A stretch of 64,000 nt of DNA from Anarhynchus alexandrinus (Eukaryota; Chordata; Aves; Charadriiformes; Charadriidae). This document shows, piece by piece, positions 39,112 to 48,733 of this stretch. The first letter of the stretch is position 1; each line of letters starts with the position of its first letter. The stretch is from positions 1,879,408 through 1,943,407 of the forward strand of contig VUYV01000081.1 in assembly GCA_008711295.1 (NCBI GenBank), in the 5' to 3' direction. The notes below the pieces were generated by a model. That model was given only the letters and a program-made list of their open reading frames with translations. It had not been told where the DNA came from and ran no database searches. The position numbers were made by a program, and so were the translations under genes.

Positions 39112-40481
39112 GTAAGTAAAAATTGTAGCTATGCTTTCGTTCTTATCCATCCTTCTACCTTATTCTCTTTGCATTTTATAGGTACGTTATTCTTGATGTA
39201 ATTTTGTTCTTTTTTTTTCTTTTTTAACGTTTTCATACAAGGCGTTAGATTAACAAACTTGAATGCTGATTGGGAATGTCACTCCGCAAACCAGATGTAG
39301 TACCAGCAAAGGCAGCGCATTATTGCCCCACCCTGCCGTCTCTCTGCATCCCAGTCTTGGCGTGGGATGCACCTAGAAGGCAGAAAGGCAGTTTCAGTCT
39401 TCAAGCTTATTCAGTCTGTATTTGCTCTCTTTTCTACAGTTACAAACCATAAGGAAGAATTGTGCTCGGTACATATTTTTTCAAATTGGATCCCTGTATC
39501 GAATACTGTTCCACTGATCTGGAGTTTTCTGGAACAGCAACCCTAGAAAAAGATAATACTGTGCTCTGACTGTTCTTCTGAAAACTGATACATAACTTCA
39601 GTGCTAGTGGAGGAGTAATTCTAGTCGTTCAGTGAAACTTTTCCACTATGATTGCCTAAGCATTGCTAGAATCGTGACTGCCTTTACAGAAAAGGAATAT
39701 TCCTTTAGTGAAAAATTAATCCAGCACTTCATGTTAAAATGAGACCTGTAGCAACTGACCATCCATTATATTTGTAAAATAGTATAACAGAAGATTTTTT
39801 TCATCTGTCCATCACCTCCCAGGCATGATTTTGTGCTTTGTCATGGCTATGTTACTGTGACGCATCCTTGAAACTAAGCAGGTGGTAATTCACTATACTC
39901 TAACTGACATAATCTGACGAAGGAAGAAATAACATTGCATTTATTGTTTCTTATTCTGAATATTTAAGGAGAGTGGGCTGTGGTTAGTGCCACAAGAAAC
40001 ATAAACGGAGTAACAGTTTGGTTAGGAATGATAAACTAGATTTTATTTTATCAATTTTATTTGAAACCAGATCAAGATGTTATTTCAAAAAAACCCACCC
40101 AAACCAACATTGATTGGGATTTCTCCATCTCACCTATATCTTGCTATATGTAAAGACACTGAGAGATATTTTTTTTTTAAGAAATAGCTATAGGTTTAGT
40201 TATTCCTATATCATTATCATTATTATTTGCACTGAAACTGGGACTTTCAGCGTTACTGAAAATTTGATAGAGTGAAAAGGAAAGTAAACAAAAATATTTC
40301 ACAAGCAGCGTGTAGCTGCAGTCTACCTCTGTTCTAGCTTCAAAGGAACTTTATTTGTGAAGTCAATTCTACAGTAAGTACAATTGAACGTCAGCCTGTG
40401 TATTTCTGCGCGTTTCATATTTGCGTGACATGGTTATTTGCATACTCAATTTTCTGTTTTTTTATTTATTTTATTTTCCAG
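39112..40481 (+). other. FMN2: FMN2 last intron, 1.4 kb
   Basis: It runs from GTAAGT to a strong T-rich acceptor, TTATTTTATTTTCCAG. No transposon or other gene is seen inside. Confidence 0.93.
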
Positions 40482-40508
40482 AAAGCAAAGATAAGTATGA
40501 AAATCTGA
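40482..40508 (+). CDS. FMN2: FMN2 terminal coding exon (27 bp to the stop)
   Basis: After the TTTTCCAG acceptor the sequence reads KAKISMKI and then TGA at 40506-40508. The mammalian protein ends KAKISMKT as I remember it, so only the final residue differs. The phase-0 junction follows ...HDSGI exactly. This completes the basic FSI tail that recruits Spire. The tiny coding part is invisible to ORF calling. The remainder of the exon is 3' UTR. Confidence 0.96.
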   Translation, partial: KAKISMKI

Positions 40509-41244
40509 AAGAAGGAAAGCAAAAGCCATTGTTTCCTGGTGACCGAAATGCAACATGCCTGTGGGTGAGGAGTGAGGGGGAAGGAAACTACATCATCCTG
40601 ATCATTTGCTTTCTTGACCTTTTTGAATTCGCTTTTTGTTCTGTAGAGTTTTCCACCGATTGATGTGTTATTGTACATTCATTCACGAATGTAATCACTT
40701 TAATGGAGTGCCCAGCAATAGCCTAGGTACGGACTCGAAACACCTTCCCTGTACTCTGTAGCTCCTTTGCCACTCAAAAACGCTATTTTGTAAAGTGTAT
40801 GGTATAGTACAAATAGGCCGAGTCAGCATGCGTAAAAAGTGGCACCTGCATCAGTTCTGAACATGCTGAAAATTGCATTAAGTTGAACTTCATAAGAATG
40901 CTACTCAATACAGTAAAACATTTCCATTCCTACTGGCAACATCCGTCTAACACAAAGACTTCGTGGCACTGCACTTAGATTAGGGAAAGAAATGTTACTC
41001 CTAGTGAATTGTTTGTATCCGTTTCACGTTGGCATTTGTAGTTTGTATTTTGAATCGTTAAGTGCTGTTTATACAGTATAATCAATGCTTTCCCAACTTG
41101 TTTGGTTGCCCTCCATGACTAAATATTTGTGGAACAAGATGTTTACTGTAACTATCTTTAAAATCGATAAGGCAGCGTACTTTTACTTCATCTTTTGCCA
41201 GATAGTGAATGCCAGGTGGTATGGGGGTCAGAAATCCAGAATTT

Positions 41245-41279
41245 AAAAAAAAAAAAAAAAAAGAAAAGAAAAAAAAGAG
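41245..41279 (+). repeat. A-rich tract (18 A, then A/G)
   Basis: Eighteen consecutive A are followed by AAAAG-type units, probably inside the FMN2 3' UTR. Confidence 0.85.
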
Positions 41280-42312
41280 TAAGTGAAAAGCAGGAAAATA
41301 CAGAAAAGCACAGAAGTATGATAGAGAGTATGAAAGAGATTTGGCTATTATAGTTTGTTAATATATAAAGCAGCTAATACTTTTACATGAACTTTAGAAG
41401 GTAGAGTATAGTTTTAACTGCTGATCACTTAAGTCAGGCAGGCTTTTGGCCACATGTACATGACTTCCCTTTTGGAATTACCTTTACAGTTCATTTAAAA
41501 CTCCTTTAGAGAGCCATTAAAAGATGCACATGGGGATTAACATTTATGGAAAAACAGTAGCCAATTCTAGTGACAGAACATAGACTACCAACCAGTTGAC
41601 ATCAACTTCACACTTAACAGAATTGCAGACTTTTCCTCCAGACCTTCCGTGGCCCTGACGAGGAGGTTACGGATTGAAATCTATCACTTAGGGCTTCCAT
41701 TTTAGACCACGTGCTTAATTCCTATTTGCAGTCCAGAATTTACTGTATTCTTTTTGATCTGCTCAACTGATAACAACCCCTTCCTCCCGTCCTAAAGAGC
41801 CCCAAAGCAATCAGCCCGATTGATGACATTTTTCTTTCAATGCACACTAATCCTGAAAGCAGACGGTGTGTGCAACTGAATTGGACGCACGTGCTCACAA
41901 CATTGGAGTCTGAAGGACACTGGGGTAAGGCAAACGAGGTCTAACCTGCTGTGTTGGGTTATTCCCTGCCTAATCTAGCGCATCAAGAGACATTCCTAGC
42001 TGTCCGGGGGCTAATACACCCTACAGGGTGTTATAAAAAGGGAGTGCGAAATATGACCTCAGGAATCTGTTATTCTTCACATATACTAAGCACTAGAAAA
42101 GATGGTTTTTTTCACTATGTGAAAAGCAAGTCTCCTGTTGCTGACAAACCTATGTGAAAATCTGTACTCGTAATAATTTCTGGCAGGGATATAAATTACC
42201 GATAATGGAGTTCTAAAATTTTGTGTTGATGGGAGTAACATTAGTATTTGGGGAAGTGAAAAGAAGATGTTATTTGCTGTTACGACTAACTTATAGAAAA
42301 AAAACTTTAAAA

Positions 42313-42318
42313 AATAAA
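42313..42318 (+). terminator. FMN2: Candidate FMN2 polyadenylation signal AATAAA
   Basis: Canonical hexamer about 1.8 kb after the stop, with a GT-rich stretch (CATGTTTGTATTTATGT) some 30 bases downstream as a possible cleavage-factor element. Alternatives are ATTAAA at 41516-41521 and AATAAA at 42572-42577. Confidence 0.35.
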
Positions 42319-42335
42319 GCTATTTTAATGGCACT

Positions 42336-45300
42336 GATTCAAATCCATGTTTGTATTTATGTAAACAATAGTCTTTTCCTCTTAACTTTGCTCCTAAGTG
42401 CGAGGATACAGTAGCATGTTTTCATTTGTAGCCTTCCTGTTCCCTTCAGTACCTACAGTATGTATATTACTATACTAAATGAAATAATAGATCATCTAAC
42501 AAAGATCACTATGTGCAATACTGTATTTAGTGTTTCTATTGCAATTTTTTTAGAATGTTAATTTATATGAAAATAAAAGGAATAATAATTAAATAATTGG
42601 CTTCTCTCTTCATTGTCAGGCTACGCTGTAGTTTTTGCTCGCAGCTGTTTGGTCCCTGAGCACCACATCCCATTCAGGCTCCTGGGACCACGGAAACGCC
42701 TTTGTGAAGGGATCGGTGGAAACGGGGCTTCTCTTTCCTTGCCTTTCAGAACCATAGCGACAGTAATTTCCAGTTGGATATATTACCTCTTACCCAGATG
42801 GCGGTAGGAAGGAGCTTCAGAGTCCTTTACTCAATCAGACTGTGTACCACTTCCTTCTCTGGCTCGTTCCAGCGGTGCATTTGTAACCTGTTCCTACTAA
42901 CACTGCCTACGCAACAGTCTCAAGAAACTGCTCTTAGGGCAAAAACATGCATTAAAAACTATTATCTCCATACTATAATGTCTTTATATGTATACATATT
43001 TATGTATTATATCATTAAAGTGTTGTCCAGCAATCTGGTAGGGCTGTCACATACATACATACCATACATACATACATACATACATACTGCCCTTTTCACT
43101 GGATGTGCCGCGTGGACGCTAAAAGTGATCTGCAGACCTCTCTCTGTGAAGAACAGCGGCAACGGCTGACTGCAGCTGGGGGTACCATGGGGTACCATCA
43201 TAGATCTTAAGATAAAGCTGCTACATCGATTTTCCTCTTTTGTTTCGCTCAGGTCCAACCTATTTCCAACCTATCTCTCTCTCTCATAGAGCTTCTCCCC
43301 AGCCTGTTTTAAATGTCCACCCAAAGTAAAGCAGCATGTGTAGCACCAAAGCTGACCCACAGCGCTCCCAGAGTGGATTCCCAGCAGAAGTTTCACCACT
43401 GCTCTTTTTTTTTCAGTGGGACACTCGTTTTCTTACAGAATTCTAGAGTGAGGTGATTTGGTTGGTTTGTTTGGGTGTGTTTTAAAGGCATTGAACACCC
43501 TGTTGGCCCCTTCTTCCCCCATTTACTGCAACATCAAGCATGCTACGCTTGCGGGTGGCTGTAGTCCTACAAGAGTTCTCATGGAGATAATTCTGAGCCT
43601 TTGTTGATCACCAACACCACATATTGTTCACAGTTACTTAAACAAATGCAGCGGCTAAATAAGGACTTCTACACCTAAGCAGCAGATATGACTTACAGAG
43701 AATAACAGTCTGGTTTTATGAGGAGCTAAGAAAATTTGCGGTGTTTTTCTTGCAAATTGAAGCCTTTCAGGAGCATGGTACTCTGTCACGTGTCATGACG
43801 CAGTTGTGGTTAGCTTTTTTGTAGTACCTTTCATCATCCCAAAGCGCTTCCAAAAGCCAGTTAAGTATTAACCAACAGCGGCAGTGGGATGCAATTAGTA
43901 ATATCTTCCATTTTTTTCTTGCCTCATTTTTCAGTGATCGGCTTAAGAAGTTGGAAGCAGTTATTAATTTTATTGAAAGATATAGCAAGTCTTTGCGTTG
44001 CAATTAATTTGTTGCACACTCTAGGTTAATCAGTAGAGCTGAGTTTACGCCAACGTCATTACATCAGCTATTTAAGTTACACCAATTTTAAGCTGTTATG
44101 GACAGAAGAAGTGGAAAATGATGGAGCTGAGTTTTTCTGAAGGTACTGTGAACATCAGCAAAGGGAGAAGTCAGAAAATGATGCCCAGCACCATTCAGTT
44201 CTGCTGCCCATCAATCAAATGAGCTCCATGTTACAGACCAGGTTTTCCAGGCTTATGACAGACCCACTGTACCTGACATTCACCCAATTTGCTCGTAAAG
44301 GCATCCCACGGCAAGTGCATCACCTCAAAAAGATGGTGTCTTTCTGGAGATAAAGGGCCCCTGTTGAGTCAGCACTGTTTTCTCATTTATTCCCAGCTGC
44401 AGCTCAAATTTAAGCCGTTAGAAACTGGGAGTCTTCATTTGTCACTCACCCCAAATTGGGGCCCTGCCAACTCGGCAGTTCCACGGAGCTAGAGCTTAGC
44501 ATTTACTGTCCCCCTCCGTCCCCTGTCCCACAACACCATTCTACCTTAAGAAATATTGGATCTATCTGCCCTAAAGCTTTTTTTTTCATCTACCTTTGCC
44601 TTCCTCTTGGATGGCTTCCACAAGGGGGGGAGGTTTTTGGATTCCAGCATACACCTCTGGCGCAGTGGGGTGGTTCCACAGTCGGGCAGCAAGAGGCTGG
44701 GAGAGCTGGAGCCTCCCAAAAAAAATCCCCAAACCCATTAAACTGTTGAACTATGAGAGGATTTGGGTGAGATGGTGAAGGGAAGAGAGCAGAGAGCTCC
44801 TCCAGGTGTCATCTGCAGTGCCATAAGGGACACAGCCCTCCCTTGCTAGCTGTGGTCCAGGTGCTCCTCCTTCTTTCAAGACTCATGACAGGCATCTCTT
44901 CTGGTCACGTGGAGGCTCGTTGCTCAGTGTGAGAACTCTCTTTCCTCACTAAAGTTTTCCTTCAAGATTGTTTTGCAACTATCTTTTGTCTGGGTTCGAA
45001 AAAAAAAACCCACAACCAACCAACACTACCCTACCTTTCGAGAGATATAGAGTGTACTCATTCAAGAGCTGATAGCAACTGTTAAAGCTCACCTATATCT
45101 TAAGATATACTGTCTCCTGCCCCCTCTGAGTAGTTTGGTGCCTATTACATAGGGATCTAGCTGTATTTAAGAAAAACCACTTAGGTCAGGGTAATAGTTA
45201 CTTCTCTTACCACAAACGATGCCAACAGTTCAGCCAGCGGTGGAGCTTTGGTTGTCTCCTTGTTGTCAGTTAACCAAAAAGTCAGAATTTGTGCATGCAG

Positions 45301-45524
45301 GATCAACGCCAGAATCTAGGATTAGTGCAATTTATTTTTCCCTCTTGCTTTGCAGGTACTTTTCGGGGGGGGTGGGGGACAGGGGAAGAAGTACCTAGGC
45401 TTTCCCAAGCCGTCAGGGTGAGCCATCGTTTACCCACACCTGGTAGGGTCAAAGAGAAGCTGGAGAATATACTGATTAGAGAGCAGTTGGACACAAGGTG
45501 TTGAAGCAAAGCCCGTACACCTGG
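42336..45524. other. FMN2-GREM2 intergenic spacer (convergent 3' ends)
   Basis: No protein-coding gene, RNA gene or transposon is recognisable. It contains a CATA microsatellite at 43048-43087, a short GGTACCAT duplication near 43181 and G-runs at 45365-45384. The boundaries depend on the unproven poly(A) sites of both genes. Confidence 0.5.
43048..43087 (+). repeat. CATA tetranucleotide microsatellite
   Basis: About nine units with one interruption (ACC at 43061). Simple repeat between the two genes. Confidence 0.92.
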
Positions 45525-45547
45525 ATGCCATATAACCCTAGAGTAGC

Positions 45548-45572
45548 TTTATTATTTAATCTATAATTTAAT
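45548..45572 (-). terminator. GREM2: Candidate GREM2 polyadenylation signal cluster
   Basis: On the - strand this contains one AATAAA (45553-45548) and two ATTAAA (45560-45555 and 45572-45567) within 25 nt. Downstream is AGGTGTACGGGCTTTGCTT, a plausible GU-rich element. A second isolated AATAAA lies further on at 45336-45331. Confidence 0.45.
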
Positions 45573-45923
45573 AGTAGACCTATAAAATAATTACATTATA
45601 CTTAAAGCATTTCTTCATTTTTGTTTTCATTTATAAAACAAGAATTAAATACAGTTTTAACCGTTACAAGCTCAACTCAGTTTTTACATAAACACAGCTC
45701 CTAGAAGGAGCTTTAAGCTGCAGCATATTCATATTGCAAACTGGTGAAAAAACCCAGGCAGGGCATAGCTTAAAGATAAAGATTCTTGCACGTTTTTTCT
45801 TAACTGAAGTGACTCGGGTGCTTTTCTCTCCCTAGTCCAAAACGCCTGACTTTCAGTTCACGTCTTTCAAGTGGAGACAGAGACCCCTGGACTCTTAGCA
45901 GACTATATATATAGCAGACTATT

Positions 45924-45998
45924 TGTCCCTGCCTATGGCAGGAGGGCTGGAACTCGACGTTCTTCAAGGTCCTTTCCAACCTAAACCATTCTGTGATA
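45924..45998 (+). mobile_element. CR1 3'-terminal fragment (75 bp)
   Basis: It contains the CR1 end block TGTCCCTGCCTATGGCAGG, then GGTCCTTTCCAACCTAAACC and one ATTCTGTG octamer. It is heavily 5'-truncated and antisense to GREM2, inside its probable 3' UTR. Confidence 0.93.
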
Positions 45999-46059
45999 GC
46001 TATTGCCACTCCCCTCTCTCACGCCCCAACCAACACCCTCGAGCCTGGACTGAATGGTG

Positions 46060-46430
46060 CCCCTCCGGTGGTGGCACCACGCTGGTAGCGCAGCAGCCAC
46101 GGCCTCGCCAGCCAGCCCCGCGCGCGGAGTCTCTCCTGTGCCCTTCGGCCACGCCGCAAGCCCGCAGCAGAAAAGCCACGGCCGTTCACGTAACAGGGCT
46201 ACCAGCCCTGACCAACCTCATCCTGCCCGTGCCAATCCCCGTAAACCGCTTGGCGAGCTGCTCGTGGAGCTCAGTCCCGAAAGCCTCTTAGAGCCGCCTG
46301 TCTCAGAGGGAGGAGAGCTGTGGCGCTGAGCCCCCGGGCTGCCCAGAGCGCTCAGCGCGTTAACCCCTTGGAGCGGCTGCGTGTGACGAGGGCGGCGGGG
46401 AAAGGGCTCCCTCCCACAGCAAGCTGGTTT
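46060..46430. promoter_or_regulatory. CpG-rich block in the GREM2 3' region
   Basis: Many CpG dinucleotides, including GCGCGCGG, contrast sharply with the AT-rich DNA on both sides. It may be a GC-rich part of the GREM2 3' UTR or a small CpG island serving another transcript. No gene-like reading frame is recognised in it. Confidence 0.45.
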
Positions 46431-48003
46431 CACTGGAGGCAGATGCCGAGCTGCGAGACATGCATCAGGGAGTCGGCGTGTCATATTTAATTTGTAAGCT
46501 TCAGACAATTGAGCACGCACGGGCTTCAGTTTGGGGGAAGGGGCTGGTTTGTTTTGAGACACAGGATTTTAATGCAGCTGGGACTAATACAGATCAGAAC
46601 TGGAACAAACGGGATATACAGGACATGCTAAACTCCATCAGCTGAATAACAACACAGTATGATTTAAAACGAACTGCAAGTGTTCACCAACGCTGATTAT
46701 GTAGGACTCGAAAATTGAGCGGACCACCAGTAGTGTAGCAATTACAACTCACTCTCTCCCCGCTCCTACAGCTGTGACCCATTCCAGCGGCACCGACTGA
46801 TGGGTTTGTCCTTTAACACTAACACATTAACGTGGTTTCCAACCATGGGAGAGACACCGCTCCCAAAACCTGATGACACCGATGCAGCTTTTGTATTCGG
46901 TCCAGCAACGACCACATTTTGTCCTTTGTGCGACAGTGCTTTTATACCTTAAGCGAAACATCGTTCCCTTAAGTGTTCTCAGCTCCTCTCCCACTCCCCT
47001 CCCACCTTCCCCGGTCTGAGCAGGCATAAATATAAGGTCATAAATGGATATCGTCCTTTTTGGAGTAAGAAACACACGCGTGTCATCTAACACACGAAAA
47101 GTCGAGTTAAACCACGTCCGTTTTAAGCCAGGCAGCTGACGTAGCAACTGAGTCTCTTACTCAACACATGTTCATCTCCGGCATATTCTGCCACACGAAA
47201 AATATACACGTCTTGGTCTATAATATTTTAAACAGCTGCTTACTATAGGTTACAAAAGAAACACTGCTGCAGAGACCACGGGTTCGACGTGCTCTAACCA
47301 CAGCAGCATCGGGACCCACCCTCAGTCTGCTCTGTGGTCACGGTGGCCGACCCAGCGCCTCACCCTCTCCCCCCTCGCTCCTTATCCGCCGGGCAGCCAA
47401 GAAGCCCGGAACCGTTCGTCACCATTGCACAATTAAAGCTGTCTTAAGGAGATGAGCCTCATCAGAGAGTCTCGCTTGCTTTTCGCACGTCGCTCCTCGT
47501 TACTCTCCCTGGTCCGCGTCCCCCCAGTCCTGGGCAGCACCCCAGCGCCGCCGAGCGGGAGCGGCACGCTCCGGACCAGAGCACGGGGACGGCGCTCTCG
47601 TCTCGTGGAGGGGACTGGAGTGTAGGGCAGAGGGCTTTACTCCACACAGTGGAAACATTTAATGCCGGATTCAGCCAACTGGTCGCTTAGCTGATCAATC
47701 CCAACTTCGGGGAGCCTGCTCCACTCCGGAAGACTCAACCGCCAGATGACACTGGAAATACAATGAAACTTTATGGTGAAGTGCCTAACAGCCCATTAAA
47801 AAGCCTTATTCCAGTAGGCAAGCGACAAGGAGCCTTTCCTTGCTGGAGAGATGCCTCCTGAAAGTTAGAAAAAAAAAAAACCAAAAAAAAAAAAAAGGAA
47901 AAGAAGAAACAAACCAACCAAATGGACAGTCTGCTCAGTGGGAGAGGAGAGGCAGCAGTAAATCTGGTGGGGGCAACACCAAGCGGTCGCTACACGCCTG
48001 CTC

Positions 48004-48510
48004 TCACAGTTTGCCTGAGTTGTTAAGATTCACAGACATGCACCGGCACTGCTTGACCTTCTGAATTTTCTTGAGTCGGAAAGGTGGGTCCAGCTCGGGG
48101 CACTCCAGCTGCACGGTCGAAGAGGTGACCTTGTGCGGCTTGCAGAAAGCACAGGACTGGAAGGACTCCTCCTCCTTTTTCACGTGCCGCGGTATGTAGA
48201 AGGAGTTGCACTGCCCATAGCAGAAGCGGTTGATGATGGTGCGGCTGATGCAGCCCTCCTCGCTGACAGTCTGCCGCAGGGGCTGCGTCTTGCACCAGTC
48301 GCTCTTGAGGTACTTCCTTTCGGTGACCACGAGGGCCTCCTGGCTGGAGGCCAGCACCTCCTTGTTCAGCTGCTGCCTCCGCTCCGAGTGGTTGCTGCTG
48401 CTGTCTTTGTACGGGGAGGGGATGGCGCCTGCAGGACGGTTTTTCCTGCTGTCTGTTACTCGAACCAGCGCCGCCATCAGAAAAACGGACACGGCAAATT
48501 TCCAAATCAT
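48004..48510 (-). CDS. GREM2: Gremlin-2 (PRDC), complete coding exon, 168 aa
   Basis: GREM2 is a secreted DAN-family antagonist that binds BMP2/BMP4-type ligands outside the cell and blocks receptor engagement. The start at 48510 gives 168 residues, the length of mammalian GREM2, with near-identical sequence. Residues 1-21 form a hydrophobic signal peptide (WKFAVSVFLMAALVRVTDS). A basic N-terminal region follows with an N-glycosylation sequon at N40 (NHS). The cystine-knot (CTCK/DAN) domain spans about residues 73-157 with nine cysteines at 73, 87, 97, 101, 120, 123, 137, 155 and 157. Motifs include SSQEALVVTERKYLKSDWC and NRFCYGQCNSFYIPRHVKKE. These separate it from GREM1, which has a longer spacer. 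A second sequon (N163-N-S) lies at the C-terminus. The stop is TGA at 48006-48004. The whole protein is encoded in one exon. Confidence 0.99.
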   Translation of the reverse strand: MIWKFAVSVFLMAALVRVTDSRKNRPAGAIPSPYKDSSSNHSERRQQLNKEVLASSQEALVVTERKYLKSDWCKTQPLRQTVSEEGCISRTIINRFCYGQCNSFYIPRHVKKEEESFQSCAFCKPHKVTSSTVQLECPELDPPFRLKKIQKVKQCRCMSVNLNNSGKL

Positions 48511-48530
48511 CCTGCAACGGCAACACAAGT
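48511..48530 (-). promoter_or_regulatory. GREM2: Splice acceptor of the GREM2 coding exon
   Basis: On the - strand a weak pyrimidine-containing tract ends in TTGCCGTTGCAG, with AG at 48513-48512. The exon begins with G at 48511, and the ATG follows at 48510. Only one untranslated base of this exon precedes the start codon, so the 5' UTR is encoded elsewhere. This acceptor also excludes the in-frame upstream Met at 48561. Confidence 0.9.
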
Positions 48531-48714
48531 AGCTGTTAGGAGAGACACGTTCGTAAACCACAAACTTGTAACGGAGTTGAACTTTACGCCTGCTTTTAAA
48601 GAAGTGGCGATCCTACCGCCTTTGTAATCCCACCACTTTTCCTAGGAGATTAGCTCTACTCCAGGGTGATTATTTATCATGAAGAGGCCAGGCCCTGTGG
48701 AAAGTCACGTCGCT

Positions 48715-48733
48715 CCCCCCCCTCCCCCCCCCC
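48715..48733 (-). repeat. G10-A-G8 run on the GREM2 sense strand
   Basis: C8-T-C10 on the + strand is a near-continuous G tract in GREM2 pre-mRNA about 200 nt upstream of the acceptor. A further GGGGG lies within 50 nt. Potential G-quadruplex. Confidence 0.7.

Larger units (their letters stand above)
40509..42335 (+). other. FMN2: FMN2 3' UTR, approximate extent
   Basis: Non-coding AT-rich sequence follows the FMN2 stop codon. The end is not determined by the sequence alone. The first canonical AATAAA on this strand is at 42313, and an ATTAAA variant occurs earlier at 41516. Which is used, or whether both are, is inference. An internal A-rich tract at 41245-41279 could cause oligo-dT internal priming in transcript data. 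Confidence 0.4.
45525..48003 (-). other. GREM2: GREM2 3' UTR, probable extent
   Basis: On the - strand this follows the GREM2 stop codon and runs about 2.5 kb to a cluster of poly(A) hexamers at 45548-45572. Long 3' UTRs are usual for GREM2. Features inside are a U-rich run 107 nt after the stop (A-run 47869-47896 on +), a CpG-rich block around 46060-46430 and a 75-bp CR1 3'-end fragment at 45924-45998. The last 130 nt before the hexamers are very AT-rich, as expected of a distal 3' UTR. No splice or coding signal was recognised. The end point is inference. Confidence 0.5.

Noticed and set aside
40421..40663. 80-aa + strand frame covering the FMN2 terminal exon
   Set aside because: It is out of frame with FMN2, which stops at 40508, and it includes intron and UTR sequence.
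43048..43087. Regularly repeated units as a possible CRISPR array or satellite
   Set aside because: A plain CATA microsatellite without spacers, in a vertebrate genome.
48511..48561. In-frame upstream Met extending GREM2 by 17 residues
   Set aside because: A splice acceptor lies at 48512, and the 168-aa form has the expected length and a proper signal peptide, so the extension is intronic.
48133..48627. 164-aa + strand reading frame opposite GREM2, and a 167-aa shifted - strand frame (48023-48526)
   Set aside because: Both are shadows of the GC-rich GREM2 exon in other frames. Their sequences lack domain resemblance, whereas the GREM2 frame matches a known protein along its full length.
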